DNA from: Haloarchaeobius amylolyticus
GTDB lineage: Archaea; Halobacteriota; Halobacteria; Halobacteriales; Natrialbaceae
Direction of reading: 5' to 3'
Length of the DNA: 64,000 nt
NCBI RefSeq assembly: GCF_026616195.1
Contig: NZ_JANHDH010000001.1
Coordinates: 1,488,001 to 1,552,000, forward strand
Of this stretch, positions 38,890-48,900 are shown in pieces. Numbering within the stretch: the stretch's first letter is position 1; each line of letters opens with the position of its first letter. Under the pieces are notes generated by a model that saw only the letters and a list, made by a program, of their open reading frames with translations, was not told the origin of the DNA and made no database searches. A program made the position numbers and the translations under genes.

Positions 38890-40988
38890 ACGCGCTCACC
38901 TCCCACCACCACGACCTCGGGCTGTGGCGCGACGAGCCGCACCGCACACTGCTTGAGGTTCGGTTCGGCCGAGCGCGGGTCCGTCGCCGGAATCGTCAGC
39001 TCGTTCGTCGCCGGGTGGTGGATCGGCAGCCAGACCAGCCCCTCGGGGACGGCCTCGTCGGGGTCGACCCGGGCCGTGACGCTCCCGCGCCTGGTCTCCA
39101 GGGTCACCTGCTCGTCGTCCCCATCGACCGGTTCGAGCCGGTCGGCGCGCGCGTCGAGCGTCGCGGGATGGACCCGCGCCCGGACCGGCCCGGGGTCGGC
39201 GGTCGAGCCGCGCGACCGGATACCGGTGTTGTAGCCGTCGGCCTCCCGGCCCGTCGTGAGCGTCAGTGGGTACTCCTCGCCCGTGGGCTCGGGCAGCTCG
39301 CGGCCGGTGCCACCGGCGAAGCGCGCCCGGCCCGAAGGCGTCGGGAACGACCACGCCTCGCCGTCGTCGTCGCAGTACCGGTAGCCGCCGCTGGCCGTCG
39401 GGTCGGGGGCGGGCCACCGGACCGCGTACTCCGCCTCCAGACGCTCGTAGCTGATGCCCGAGCAGTCAGCGAGGCTCCCCGCGGTGAGGTCGGCGAACTC
39501 GCGGAACAGCGACTTCGGGCTGGTGTCGGCGCCGAACAGCCCGTCCGCGAGCGCGTCCCCGATGCTCGTGATGATGTCGAGGTCGGTTCGCACCCCGCTA
39601 GGCACGCCGGTCGCGGGCCGGACGCGCGAGACGGTGCGCTCCATGTTGATGGCGGTCCCATCCGATTCCCCCCAGGTCGCGGCGGGGAGCACCACGTCGG
39701 CGTACTCGACGGTCTCGGTGTGGAAGGCGTCCTGGACGACCACGAAGGCGTCCTCGAGTGTCTCGGCCACCTCGTTCGCGTCGGGCATCCCCGCGACCGG
39801 GTTCGTGGCGACCGCGTAGACGGCCTCGACCGGTCCATCAGCGATGGCGTCCATCGTCCCGACCGGCCCGGGGCCCGTGTCGTCGGGAAGCCGGTCCACG
39901 GGCACGTCCCACTCGGCGGCGACGAGTTCGCGTTCGTATGGGTCGTCGAAGTCGCGCTGACCGGGCCACGAGCCCTTCGAGGAGCAGACGCGGGTGCCCA
40001 TCGAGTTGGCCTGGCCGGTCAGCGAGAACGGGCCGTTGCCGGGGCCCATCGAGCCCGTCGCCAGACAGATGTCGATGAGCGCACCCGAGGTCTCGGTCCC
40101 CTGGACGCTCTGGTTGACGCCCATCCCCCAGTAGACGAGGGCGTCGTTGTCGAACGCGGCCGCGAGGGCTTTCACGTCCGCGAGGGGAACGCCGGCGCGC
40201 TCGGCGGCCGCCTCGGGGTCGGGCAGGTCCTTCTTCAGCTCGTCGAAGCCGACGGTCGACTCCTCGACGAACTCGCGGTCCACGCGACCCGTCTCGCAGA
40301 CCTGGGCGAGCACGGCCCGCGCGAGGGCGAGGTCGCCGCCCGGCTCCGGGCTGACGTGCCGGTCCGCGGCCCCGGCAGACTCGGTCCGGACCGGGTCCAC
40401 GACGACGAGTTCGCCATCGCCCTCGCCCGCACTGTTGGTGATCCACCGGAACATGACCGGGTGCGCCACGGCGGGGTTCGCCCCCCAGACGACGTGGCGG
40501 TCCGCCCCGGGGATGTCGTCGTAGGTCGGCGGGGGCGCGTCGCTCCCGAAGGCGTCGTAGTAGGCCGTCACCGCGCTGGCCATGCACAGCGTGGTGTTGG
40601 CGTCGTAGTACCGGGTGCCGATGCCGCCCCGGGCCAGTTTCCCGAGGGCGTAGGCGGCCTCGTTGGTCTGCTGACCGCTCCCGAGGACGGCGATGCTGTC
40701 GCGGTCGCGTGCCATCGCCTCGCCGAACTCGGTGACGACGCGGTCGAGGGCGACGTCCCACGTCGTCTTCTGGAGCGTCCCGTCCGTGCGGACGAGCGGC
40801 TGGGTGAGCCACTCGCCCTCGGGGTCGGCCGTCTCGCTCACGCCGCGCTGGCACGCGAGGCCGCGGTTGACCGGGTGCATCGCGTCGCCGCGAACGCTAT
40901 CCAGCCCGTAGCCGACGTCGACGCCGCGCTGGACGTGGCCACAACCGACCGCACAGCGCATGCAGGTGGTCGAGACCCAGTCGGTCAT
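38886..40988 (-). CDS. nasA: Assimilatory nitrate reductase, molybdopterin catalytic subunit
   Basis: Predicted 700 aa. It reduces nitrate to nitrite in the cytoplasm, probably with ferredoxin. The N-terminal [4Fe-4S] site is Cys9, Cys12, Cys16 and Cys46 (TTCMRCAVGC ... GLACQRG). The Mo-bis-MGD domain carries the Mo ligand candidate Cys135 (ANTTLCMASAV), WGANPAVAHPVMFRW, and GMGVNQSVQGTETSGALIDI. The C-terminal molybdopterin-binding domain has LTLTTGREADGYNTG. ATG at 40988 overlaps the nirA stop; the longer frame upstream is antisense shadow. No extra C-terminal cluster domain is present. Confidence 0.92.
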   Translation of the reverse strand: MTDWVSTTCMRCAVGCGHVQRGVDVGYGLDSVRGDAMHPVNRGLACQRGVSETADPEGEWLTQPLVRTDGTLQKTTWDVALDRVVTEFGEAMARDRDSIAVLGSGQQTNEAAYALGKLARGGIGTRYYDANTTLCMASAVTAYYDAFGSDAPPPTYDDIPGADRHVVWGANPAVAHPVMFRWITNSAGEGDGELVVVDPVRTESAGAADRHVSPEPGGDLALARAVLAQVCETGRVDREFVEESTVGFDELKKDLPDPEAAAERAGVPLADVKALAAAFDNDALVYWGMGVNQSVQGTETSGALIDICLATGSMGPGNGPFSLTGQANSMGTRVCSSKGSWPGQRDFDDPYERELVAAEWDVPVDRLPDDTGPGPVGTMDAIADGPVEAVYAVATNPVAGMPDANEVAETLEDAFVVVQDAFHTETVEYADVVLPAATWGESDGTAINMERTVSRVRPATGVPSGVRTDLDIITSIGDALADGLFGADTSPKSLFREFADLTAGSLADCSGISYERLEAEYAVRWPAPDPTASGGYRYCDDDGEAWSFPTPSGRARFAGGTGRELPEPTGEEYPLTLTTGREADGYNTGIRSRGSTADPGPVRARVHPATLDARADRLEPVDGDDEQVTLETRRGSVTARVDPDEAVPEGLVWLPIHHPATNELTIPATDPRSAEPNLKQCAVRLVAPQPEVVVVGGERV

Positions 40989-42748
40989 TCTCCCTCCTCG
41001 ACCGTCGCCACCTGTTCTGCGGGTGCCGGCGTGTCCTCGTCCACGAAGGGGTACCACGACTGCTTCGCGTCGGTGAGACAGGGGTCCTCGTACCCCTCGA
41101 CCTCCTCCGGCTCGGCGAGTTCGATGAGCGTCTCCTGTCCCGTCGCGTTCACCCACTCGCGGAAGGTCTGGCCGTCCTGACGCAGGGCGGCGTAGGCCTC
41201 CACCAGGTTCTTGAGTAATCCAGGGACCTCGTCGGCGGGGACGCGCTGGCGCACCCACTCGATGAAGGTCGGTTCCTCGCCGATGCCGCCGCCGACGCCG
41301 ACGTCCATCGCCTCGACCATCTCGCCGTCCTTGCGGGCGCGCATCCCCTGCAGGCCGATGTCGGCGGTCATCGCCTGTCCGCAATCGGCGGTACAGCCCG
41401 AGAAGTGGACCTTGATGCGGTCGACGTCGTCGGGCAACTCGACGTTGTCGCGCAGCCACCGCAGCATGATGGCCATCCGGGCCTTCGTCTCGGTGAGTGC
41501 GAGCGAGCAGAACTCGGTGCCCGTACAGGCCATCGCACCGCGGACGAACGGGTTCGGCTCCGGTCTGTGTTTCTCGAGTAGGGATTCGGCCAGCAGCGCG
41601 TCGAGGGCCGCGTCGGGAACGTCCACGACGACCGGGTTCTGGCGCCGGGTCAGCCGGACCTCGCCGGAGCCGTACTCGTCCGCGATGTCGGCCAGCTCGA
41701 TGGTCTCCTCGGCGGTCATCCGCCCCACCGGGACGTTCAGGCCGACGTAGTTCTTCCCGTCGCGCTGGTCGTAGACGCCGACGTGGTCGTGGGCGCCGCG
41801 CTCGGCGGGCTTCCCGGCGTTGTAGGTGTACTCGCCGCGGAAGTCGGTGCCCGCACGCTCCAGGTCGAAATCCAGACGTTCGTCCAGTTCTTCGCGGATG
41901 GCGTCGGTGCCCCAGTCGTCGACGAAGAACCGGGCGCGGTTCTTCGCGCGGTTCTGTCGGTTGCCCTCCTCGTGGTACAGCTCGACGAACGCCCGGACCG
42001 TCTCGACCGCGTGCTCGGGCCGGACGAACAGGTCCAGCGGGCGGGCTGGCCGCGGTTCACGGCCACCGAGGCCGCCGCCGACGCGGACGTTGAAGCCCTC
42101 TACCTCCTCCCCGTCGATGAACCTGTGTGCCGGCTCCAGCCCCACGTCGTTGATGGAGTCCTGTGCACACCCCTGGCGACAGCCGGTCACCGAGATGTTG
42201 AACTTCCGGGGCATGTTGTTCAGTTCGTCGTCCTCGCGGATGGTCTCCTGGATCTCGTCGAGGATGGCCCGGGAATCGACGTACTCGTCGGCCTTCCCGG
42301 CGACCGGACAGCCGGAGATGTTGCGCATGGTGTCGCCGCCCGCCGAGCGCGAGGAGACGCCGACGGCCTCGAGTTTCTCCCAGATCTCCGGGATGTCCTC
42401 GAGCGTCAGCCAGTGGAGCTGGATGGACTGGCGGGTCGTGAAGTCGACCCAGCCGTTGCCGAACTCGGGGTTCTCGGCGGGGCCCGTCGCGTAGTCCCGG
42501 GCGACCTCGCCGATGGCCCGGAGCTGGTCCGGCTCCAGGATACCGCCGCAGTTCGTCAGGCGCATCATGAAGTACGACTCCTGTCCGGAGCGCTGGTGGA
42601 ACACGCCCCAGAACTTGAAGCGCGTGAACCACTCCTCGCGCTCGTCCTCCGGGATGGACGCGAAACCACGCGCCGCGAACTCCTCGATCTTCTCGCGGAC
42701 CGCATCGCCGTACAGCTCGCCTTTCACGTCCTCTTTCTTGTGTGCCAT
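40985..42748 (-). CDS. nirA: Ferredoxin-nitrite reductase (siroheme, 4Fe-4S)
   Basis: Predicted 587 aa. It reduces nitrite to ammonium with six electrons from ferredoxin. Two ferrodoxin-like halves are visible: LTNCGGILEPDQLRAIGEVA, STRQSIQLHW-type FTTRQSIQLHWLTLEDIPE, MRNISGCPVAGKA, and KFNISVTGCRQGCAQDS. The cluster/siroheme ligands are Cys408, Cys414 (ACTGTEFCSLA) and Cys452, Cys456 (FSGCTADCGQ). It is the first gene of the nitrate operon. ATG 42748 is about 50 bases after the predicted transcription start; a palindrome abuts the TATA box. Confidence 0.93.
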   Translation of the reverse strand: MAHKKEDVKGELYGDAVREKIEEFAARGFASIPEDEREEWFTRFKFWGVFHQRSGQESYFMMRLTNCGGILEPDQLRAIGEVARDYATGPAENPEFGNGWVDFTTRQSIQLHWLTLEDIPEIWEKLEAVGVSSRSAGGDTMRNISGCPVAGKADEYVDSRAILDEIQETIREDDELNNMPRKFNISVTGCRQGCAQDSINDVGLEPAHRFIDGEEVEGFNVRVGGGLGGREPRPARPLDLFVRPEHAVETVRAFVELYHEEGNRQNRAKNRARFFVDDWGTDAIREELDERLDFDLERAGTDFRGEYTYNAGKPAERGAHDHVGVYDQRDGKNYVGLNVPVGRMTAEETIELADIADEYGSGEVRLTRRQNPVVVDVPDAALDALLAESLLEKHRPEPNPFVRGAMACTGTEFCSLALTETKARMAIMLRWLRDNVELPDDVDRIKVHFSGCTADCGQAMTADIGLQGMRARKDGEMVEAMDVGVGGGIGEEPTFIEWVRQRVPADEVPGLLKNLVEAYAALRQDGQTFREWVNATGQETLIELAEPEEVEGYEDPCLTDAKQSWYPFVDEDTPAPAEQVATVEEGE

Positions 42749-42818
42749 CGTCACGCACACACCCGTTCCGCAAGCGAAGCTTCTTCAGCCATTTTCGTCT
42801 TTGCAGTCCAAACGACCA

Positions 42819-42840
42819 CTTATATCGATTAGCACTAATC
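42819..42840 (-). promoter_or_regulatory. nirA promoter: TATA box with abutting palindrome
   Basis: The minus strand reads GATTAGTGCTAATC (42827-42840, 6-bp arms around 2 bases) followed at once by the TATA core GATATAAG (42819-42826). A protein bound here would block or assist the transcription factor B site. The predicted start is near 42797. Confidence 0.55.
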
Positions 42841-42904
42841 AAGTGTTGACAGTAACGAGACTTCACAGGTCATCCGGTGATACCGGAAGGATGGAAGGAG
42901 CTAG

Positions 42905-42976
42905 AAGGAGATTATATTTTTAATATGATACGAACGACCGTGAGGGTCCATGCCATCGGTCGGTGCGAACACCGAC
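42905..42976. promoter_or_regulatory. AT-rich element and hairpin between nirA and purU
   Basis: ATTATATTTTTAATAT (42911-42926) can act as a TATA box on either strand. A perfect 7-bp hairpin GTCGGTG-CGAA-CACCGAC follows (42959-42976). The plus-strand direction reads antisense into purU. No gene is supported in 42749-43027. Confidence 0.4.
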
Positions 42977-43027
42977 GGTGTAGCCACTGCAGGACGGAAC
43001 TCTTCGAAGAACTGTGGGTCCGTGCGC

Positions 43028-43999
43028 CTAGTCGTCCGCTTCCTCGCCGCCGTCACCGGCGACGATGTCACCGAGGCCGTCGACCGGCCGGTCCGGGTTG
43101 GCGCTGCTGGCCTCGGGCGAGAGGCCGAGCTGGTAGTTCTCCTCGCGCGCCTCGCGGAGTCGGGTCCGGCCGCGGTGGACCGACACGTCGCCGTTGAGGT
43201 GCAGGCGCACCGCCTCGAGCAGGGCCTCGGCCTCGAGGGGCTGGCCGCGCTCCTTGAGGTCGTCGATGGACGCGTCGTCGGGCACGTCGAAGGCGCGCTG
43301 GGTGATGATGGGCCCCTGGTCGAGGTCCGTCGTCACGTAGTGGGCGGTCACGCCCGCGATGCGGACGCCCTCCTCGAGTGCCTGCCGGTAGGCCTTCGCG
43401 CCCGGGAACGCCGGGAGCAGGCTCGGGTGGATGTTGATGATACGGTCCTCGAACCGGAAGACGACGTCCGGGCTGAGGATGCGCATGTACCGCGCGAGGA
43501 CGATGAGGTCCGCGTCGTACTCGTTGAGCAGGTCGAGTATCTCGTCCTCGTCGGGGGTGCCCTTCCCGTCACCGACGTCGTGGAAGGGGATATCGTACTT
43601 CTCGGCGAGGGGTTCGAGGTCGTCGTGGTTCGCGATGACCACCGAGATGTCCGCGCCGAGGTCGCCGCTGGCCCACGCCTGGAAGAGGCGTTCGAGGCAG
43701 TGGCTCTCCTTCGTGGCGAGGACGGCGATCTGCTGGGTCTCCCGGTCGCTCGGGAACCGGACCTGCACGTCCACGCCCAGCTCGTCGCCGAGGTCGTGGA
43801 GGTCGTCGCGCAGGGTCTCCGGCTTGCAGACCATGTCCGTCGTGTCGACGTGCATGGTCATCCGGAAGATGTCGTCGCGGACCGCCTGGTCGAGGTCCTC
43901 GATGTTGATACCGCGTTCGAACAGCAACGAGGTGACGCGTGCGATGAGTCCGGTCTTGTCTCCTCCGATCACCGTGATTTCGGTCAAGTCAGTCGTCAT
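43028..43999 (-). CDS. purU: Formyltetrahydrofolate deformylase
   Basis: Predicted 323 aa. PurU hydrolyses 10-formyl-tetrahydrofolate to formate and tetrahydrofolate. An N-terminal ACT domain (about residues 1-80: LTEITVIGGDKTGLIARVTS) precedes the formyltransferase fold with NHDDLEPLAEKYDIPFHDV, LIVLARYMRILSPDVV, NIHPSLLPAFPGAKAYRQAL, GVRIAGVTAHYVTTDLDQGP, and the catalytic Asn-His-Asp set within these. The 30-residue acidic C-terminal tail is unusual for the family. Start ATG at 43999 (MTTDLTEI). Confidence 0.87.
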   Translation of the reverse strand: MTTDLTEITVIGGDKTGLIARVTSLLFERGINIEDLDQAVRDDIFRMTMHVDTTDMVCKPETLRDDLHDLGDELGVDVQVRFPSDRETQQIAVLATKESHCLERLFQAWASGDLGADISVVIANHDDLEPLAEKYDIPFHDVGDGKGTPDEDEILDLLNEYDADLIVLARYMRILSPDVVFRFEDRIINIHPSLLPAFPGAKAYRQALEEGVRIAGVTAHYVTTDLDQGPIITQRAFDVPDDASIDDLKERGQPLEAEALLEAVRLHLNGDVSVHRGRTRLREAREENYQLGLSPEASSANPDRPVDGLGDIVAGDGGEEADD

Positions 44000-44133
44000 C
44001 GACACCACCTCCTGGTGCTGTTCGGAAGAGACATCACGCTATGCTCAGGCGACTGGGGGGCAAAAGCGTTCGTATCCACGCGAAGGTTACGGTTCGGCGT
44101 CCGTCAGTTGCGCCGGAACCGCCGGAAGGCCCG

Positions 44134-44751
44134 TCACGAGACGGGGACGGCGACCTCGTTCCGGCGCATGAACGGCGGCGTCCACGGGTCGTCGTAGCCC
44201 ATGAAGAACGGCTCGCCCGCGGGCTCGATGCCGTGGCGCTCCAGGGTCTGGAGCAGTTCGGCCTCCTTCTCGTCGACCGTCGCGCTGCGCGCCCAGCCCG
44301 AGAACTCGAGCACGGCGAGGTTGCGCGGGCCGACCAGTTCGAGCGAGACGAGGGGGTCGGTCGGCTCGGGGGCGTCGTCGTAGTCGTAGTCCGCGGGGAG
44401 GTAGAACGACATCGTGACGCCCTCGGGCACCTGGGTCGAGGTGACCGGCGCGGTCATGGGTATCTGCTCGCCGGTCATGGCGACGGGCGTGGTCATCGAG
44501 ACCGTCTCGCCCAGCGTGTTGGTCCCGGAGATGTACCGGAACAACCGGCGGAACGCCTCGTTGCCCGAACTGGCGGTCGTCGTGACCGCGATGGTCGCGG
44601 GGTACCGGCGCAACTCGATGCCGTCGAAGTGGGCGACCCGGTCGTACTGGACGCGTTCCGTGGTGTAGTCCACGTACAGGCCCCAGGCGGTCCAGAGCCC
44701 GAGTGCGCCCGCGATGGCGCCGAGTCCGGCGTAGAGTGTGCGACGGTTCAT
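44134..44751 (-). CDS. SOUL-family haem-binding protein
   Basis: Predicted 205 aa. A membrane anchor or signal (TLYAGLGAIAGALGLWTAWG) comes first. The SOUL/HBP domain follows: YDRVAHFDGIELRRYPATIA, FRRLFRYISGTNTLGETVSM, TTPVAMTGEQIPMTAPVTST, VTMSFYLPADYD, and GWARSATVDEKEAELLQTLE. SOUL proteins bind haem or porphyrins; the biological role in archaea is unclear. ATG at 44751 (MNRRTLYAG) is chosen. It is divergent from purS. Confidence 0.87.
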   Translation of the reverse strand: MNRRTLYAGLGAIAGALGLWTAWGLYVDYTTERVQYDRVAHFDGIELRRYPATIAVTTTASSGNEAFRRLFRYISGTNTLGETVSMTTPVAMTGEQIPMTAPVTSTQVPEGVTMSFYLPADYDYDDAPEPTDPLVSLELVGPRNLAVLEFSGWARSATVDEKEAELLQTLERHGIEPAGEPFFMGYDDPWTPPFMRRNEVAVPVS

Positions 44752-44884
44752 ACCGGAGAATGGCGGCGAGAGGACATAACCAACGTGCCGAACGCGTCGT
44801 GGGTGCCACAGCCGCATATCCACGTTCGTGTTCATCCGAGAGCTTCCAAAACCCCTATCATGCATGACCACGCACCATCGACCG

Positions 44885-45139
44885 ATGACTGGCTACACCG
44901 CCACGGTGACCGTCCGACTCAAGCAGGGGGTCCTCGACCCCGAGGCCGAGACGACCAAGCGCGCGCTCGAACGCCTCGGCTTCGACCTGCAGGCCCTCCG
45001 GTCGGCCGACCGCTTCGAGGTGGACCTGGCTGCCGAGAGCGACGAGGCCGCCCGCGAGCGTGCCGAGGAGATGGCCGAGCGACTGCTCGCCAACCCGACC
45101 ATCCACGACTACGACGTGGAGGTCACAGAGCAGGGATGA
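44885..45139 (+). CDS. purS: Phosphoribosylformylglycinamidine synthase subunit PurS
   Basis: Predicted 84 aa. PurS is the small linking subunit of the three-part FGAM synthase (PurLQS). The pattern is YTATVTVRLKQGVLDPEAET, then KRALERLGFDLQALRSADR, then ERLLANPTIHDYDVEV. Its TGA overlaps the purQ ATG (ATGA), so translation is coupled. ATG at 44885 is chosen over longer frames. Confidence 0.92.
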   Translation: MTGYTATVTVRLKQGVLDPEAETTKRALERLGFDLQALRSADRFEVDLAAESDEAARERAEEMAERLLANPTIHDYDVEVTEQG

Positions 45140-45822
45140 CCGTCGCCATCATCCGGTTCGGCGGGTCGAACTGCGACCGCGACGCGCTGGGCGCCCTCAC
45201 CGACCTCGACGTCGACGCCGAGATCGTCTGGCACGAGGACGGCCTCCCGGAGGACACGACGGGCATCATGCTCCCCGGCGGCTTCTCCTACGGCGACTAC
45301 CTCCGCGCCGGCGCGATGGCCGCCCGGTCGCCCATCATGGACGAGGTCCGCGACCTCGCCGCCGAGGGCGTCCCCGTCCTCGGCGTCTGCAACGGCGCCC
45401 AGATCGGCTGCGAGTCGGGCCTCACCGACGGCGCGTTCACCACCAACGCCAGCGCCCGCTTCCAGTGCGAGCAGGTCTACCTCCGCGTCGAGCGCGCCGA
45501 CACGCCCTGGACCGCCGGCTACGAGGCGGGCGAGGTCATCCAGTTGCCCATCGCCCACGGCGAGGGACGCTACGAGGTCGACGACGACCGCCTCACCCAG
45601 CTCGAGACCGAGGACCGCGTCCTCTTCCGGTACTGCGACGAGGACGGCGACCTGACCGAGGACGCCAACCCGAACGGCTCGAAGCACAACGTCGCCGGCA
45701 TCCTCGGCGAGCGCGACTCCGTCGCCGTCCTGATGCCCCACCCCGAGCGCGCCGCACTGGCGGACATCGGCGGCGTCGACGGCCGGCCGCTCCTCCGCGG
45801 GTTCGCCCGCGCCGCGGAGTAG
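45136..45822 (+). CDS. purQ: Phosphoribosylformylglycinamidine synthase subunit PurQ (glutaminase)
   Basis: Predicted 228 aa class I glutamine amidotransferase that feeds ammonia to PurL. The nucleophile is Cys85 (GVCNGAQIGCESG), and the triad is completed by His202 and Glu204 (MPHPERAAL). VAIIRFGGSNCDRDAL and IMLPGGFSYGDYLRAGAMAA are typical of PurQ. PurL is not in this window. Confidence 0.93.
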   Translation: MTVAIIRFGGSNCDRDALGALTDLDVDAEIVWHEDGLPEDTTGIMLPGGFSYGDYLRAGAMAARSPIMDEVRDLAAEGVPVLGVCNGAQIGCESGLTDGAFTTNASARFQCEQVYLRVERADTPWTAGYEAGEVIQLPIAHGEGRYEVDDDRLTQLETEDRVLFRYCDEDGDLTEDANPNGSKHNVAGILGERDSVAVLMPHPERAALADIGGVDGRPLLRGFARAAE

Positions 45823-45963
45823 CCGACGGCAGAGACCACCTCGACAGCGACTTCTCTGGCGACCTGCCATGCGAACTCACCACTCGTAACGGCTCAAAGA
45901 TATAAGAGCGTGCGTCGCAAGGGTTGAGGTGATACTGCGGGGCCTCCCCCGTGAAACATTCGA

Positions 45964-48900
45964 ATGACGGAGCGTGAACCCACAGTCGTCACGGTCGGCG
46001 TGCCTCCCCACACGGCGGACGAGTTGACGGCGACACTGCCTGGAACCGTCGTCACGGCGACGGACGTGGCTGGCGCGCTCGAGGCCATCGACGAGGGCGT
46101 CGACTGCGTCGTCAGCGAGGTCGAGTTGCCGGACGGCGACGCCTTCGCGCTGCACGACGCGGTCGGCGACCGCGACGGCCGGGTCGCGTTCTTCTGTTAC
46201 ACCGCCGACGGCGACGAGTCCGTCGCCGGGCGGGCACTCGCGGCAGGGATGGACGGCTACGTCCCCGCCAGCGACGGCGTCGAGACGCTCGCCACCCGGG
46301 TCGAGGCGGCCGTCGATACGGAGGCGACCCCCATCGACCGCGACCGCCTCGAACTGGTCTACGAGCAGGCACCGCTCGCCATCGTCGAATCCGACCCCGC
46401 GGGCGACATCGCGGCCTGGAACGACGGCGCGGCCGACCTGTTCGGCTACACGGACGAGGAGGCGACCGGCGAGGACCTCGTCGACCTGGTCGTCCCACCC
46501 GACGAACGGGCGACCGTGCGGGCGGTCTGCGAGCGCAACCTCTCGGAGGGGGGCATCGACGTGAACGTGAACGCGAACGTGACCAGGGACGGCGACCGCC
46601 TCACCTGCGAGTGGTACAACACGCCCCTGACCGACGACGACGGGCGCGTCGTCGGGTCGCTCTCGTTCGTCCAGGACGTGACCGACCGCGTCGACCGGCG
46701 CGAGACGGTCGAGGAGCTGCAGGCGATGTCCCGCGAACTCATCCGCATCGAGGAACGCGACCGCGTCGCCGAGTTCGCCGTCGAGGCCGCCCGGAACGTC
46801 CTCGGCCAGACCCACACCGCGGCCCTGCTGTACGACGAGGACGCAGACGCGCTGGTCCCGGTCGCGTCGACGGACGAGGCCTCGGCCATGCTGGCACGGG
46901 CCGACGAGTTCACCGGCGAACAGAGCCTCACCTGGGAGGTCTTCCGGTCCGGCGAGGCGACCCTCCTCGACGAGAACGCGGCCGGGCGGACCCTGCTGCC
47001 CGACGACTCGGGCATGGAGAGCACCCTCGTCGTCCCGTTGGGCGACCACGGGGTGCTCGGGTTCGCCGCCGCCGACGCGGGCGAGTACGACGAGACGACG
47101 GCACACCTCGCCAGCATCCTCGCCTCGACCACGACCGCCGCGCTCGACCGGAGTGCACAGGAGGAGGAACTGCGCCGCCAGCAGACCATCGTCGAGGCCG
47201 CCGGTGACGCCGTCTTCGCGCTCGACGAGGACGCTCGCTTCCGGACGGTCAACGACGCGATGGTGGACCTGGTCGGCTACGACAGGGAGACGCTCCTCGA
47301 CATGCCCGCCTCGGCGGTCCTCGACGCCGAGTACCTCGAACGCGGTCGTGACGAGTTACGCGACCTCGTCGCCGACGGGACGACGGACTCGACGACCTTC
47401 GAGATAGAGATACAGACCGCCGACGGGACGCGGGTGCCCTGCGAGGCGACCATCGCCCTGTTGCCCGCCGACTCCAGTTTCGACGGGACCGCGGTCGTCC
47501 TGCGCGACATCACCGAGCGCAAGCGCATGGCGGACGAGCTGGTCGAACAGAAGCGCACGATAGAGAACCTCCACGGGGTCGCCTCCACGCTCGAGGACTG
47601 CGAGACGGAGGCCGAAATCTGGTACCTGACCGTCGAGGCCGCCGAGGGCATCCTCGACTTCGACGCCTGCTGTGTCGACCGTATCGAGGGCGAGTACCTC
47701 GTCTCGGCGGGCATCTCCTCGGAGATCGAGCCACAGGGGTACAAAGAGCGCTCGCACGTCTCCGACGGTATCGCGGGCAAGACCCACCGGACCGGTCGGT
47801 CGTTCCTCATCGACGACATCCGCGGGGACAACGACGCGACCCCGGAGGACCGGACCTACCGGTCCCTGCTCTCGATCCCCATCGACGACCGCGGCGTGTT
47901 CCAGGCCGTCTCGGACGAGGTCGGCGCCTTCGACGAGTCCGACCTCGAACTCGCGGAGTTGCTGTTGAGCCACGTCGCGGACGCGCTCGACCGCCTCGCG
48001 TTCGAGGAACAGCTCATGAACGAACGCGACCGCTTCGCGGCCCTCTTCGAGAACGTCCCGGAACCCGTGGTCTACGCGGTCCACGAGGCGGACGAACCGG
48101 TCATCGTCGAGGTGAACGCGGAGTTCGAACGCGTCTTCGGCTACGAGGAGTCCGAGGTGCGGGGCGACCGGCTGGACGACCTCATCGTCCCGCCGGACCG
48201 TCGCGGGGAGGCGACCGACATCAACACCCGGTCGCAGGCGGGTGAGGTCGTCGAGCGGGAGGTGAAACGTCGGACGACCGACGGCCTCCGGGACTTCCTG
48301 ATGACGGTCGTCCCCGTCGAGTGCGGCGAGCAGAACCCCCGCACCTTCGGCGTCTACACCGACATCACCGAGCGCAAGGAGCGCCAGAAGCGCCTGGAGA
48401 TACTGAACCGCGTGCTCAGGCACGACCTGCGCAACGGGATGAACATCATCCGCGGGTCCGCGGAGATGCTCGCGGACGTGGTCGAGGGGACCACCGCCGT
48501 CGGCTACGCCGAGACCATCCTCGGCCGGGCCGACGAACTGGTCAGCCTCGCGGAGAAGACCCGCGCCGTCGAGCGCACGCTCGACCGCGACCAGGCCGCG
48601 ACCGGCCCGGTCGACCTCGAGGAGTGCGTCCGGACCGCGAGGGCCAGACTCTCGCGGGAGTACCCCGGCGCGACCATCACGGTCGACCTCCCCGACGACG
48701 CCGCGGTCCGCGCCGACGACCTGCTCCGGACGGCCATCTTCCACGTCATGGAGAACGCGCTCGTCCACAACGACAGCGACGAGCCCCAGGTCCACGTGAC
48801 GGCGACGCGGGACGAGCAAGCGCAGTTCCTGCGGGTGTCGGTGGCCGACGACGGCCCGGGCATCCCCGAGGAGGAGCAGGCGCTCATCGCCGAGGAACAG

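Noticed and set aside
39015-41180. A 721-codon plus-strand frame across the nitrate reductase
   Set aside because: It mirrors nasA, which has complete cofactor motifs. The frame is rich in Arg, Gly and His in a pattern typical of shadow translations.
40989-41459. N-terminal extension of nasA to 857 codons
   Set aside because: The extension overlaps nirA in antisense-like composition, while ATG 40988 starts the conserved cluster domain and overlaps the nirA stop exactly.
42868-42890. Tiny minus-strand frame of about 12 codons after the AT-rich element
   Set aside because: An ATG near a promoter-like element is expected by chance and the peptide has no support.
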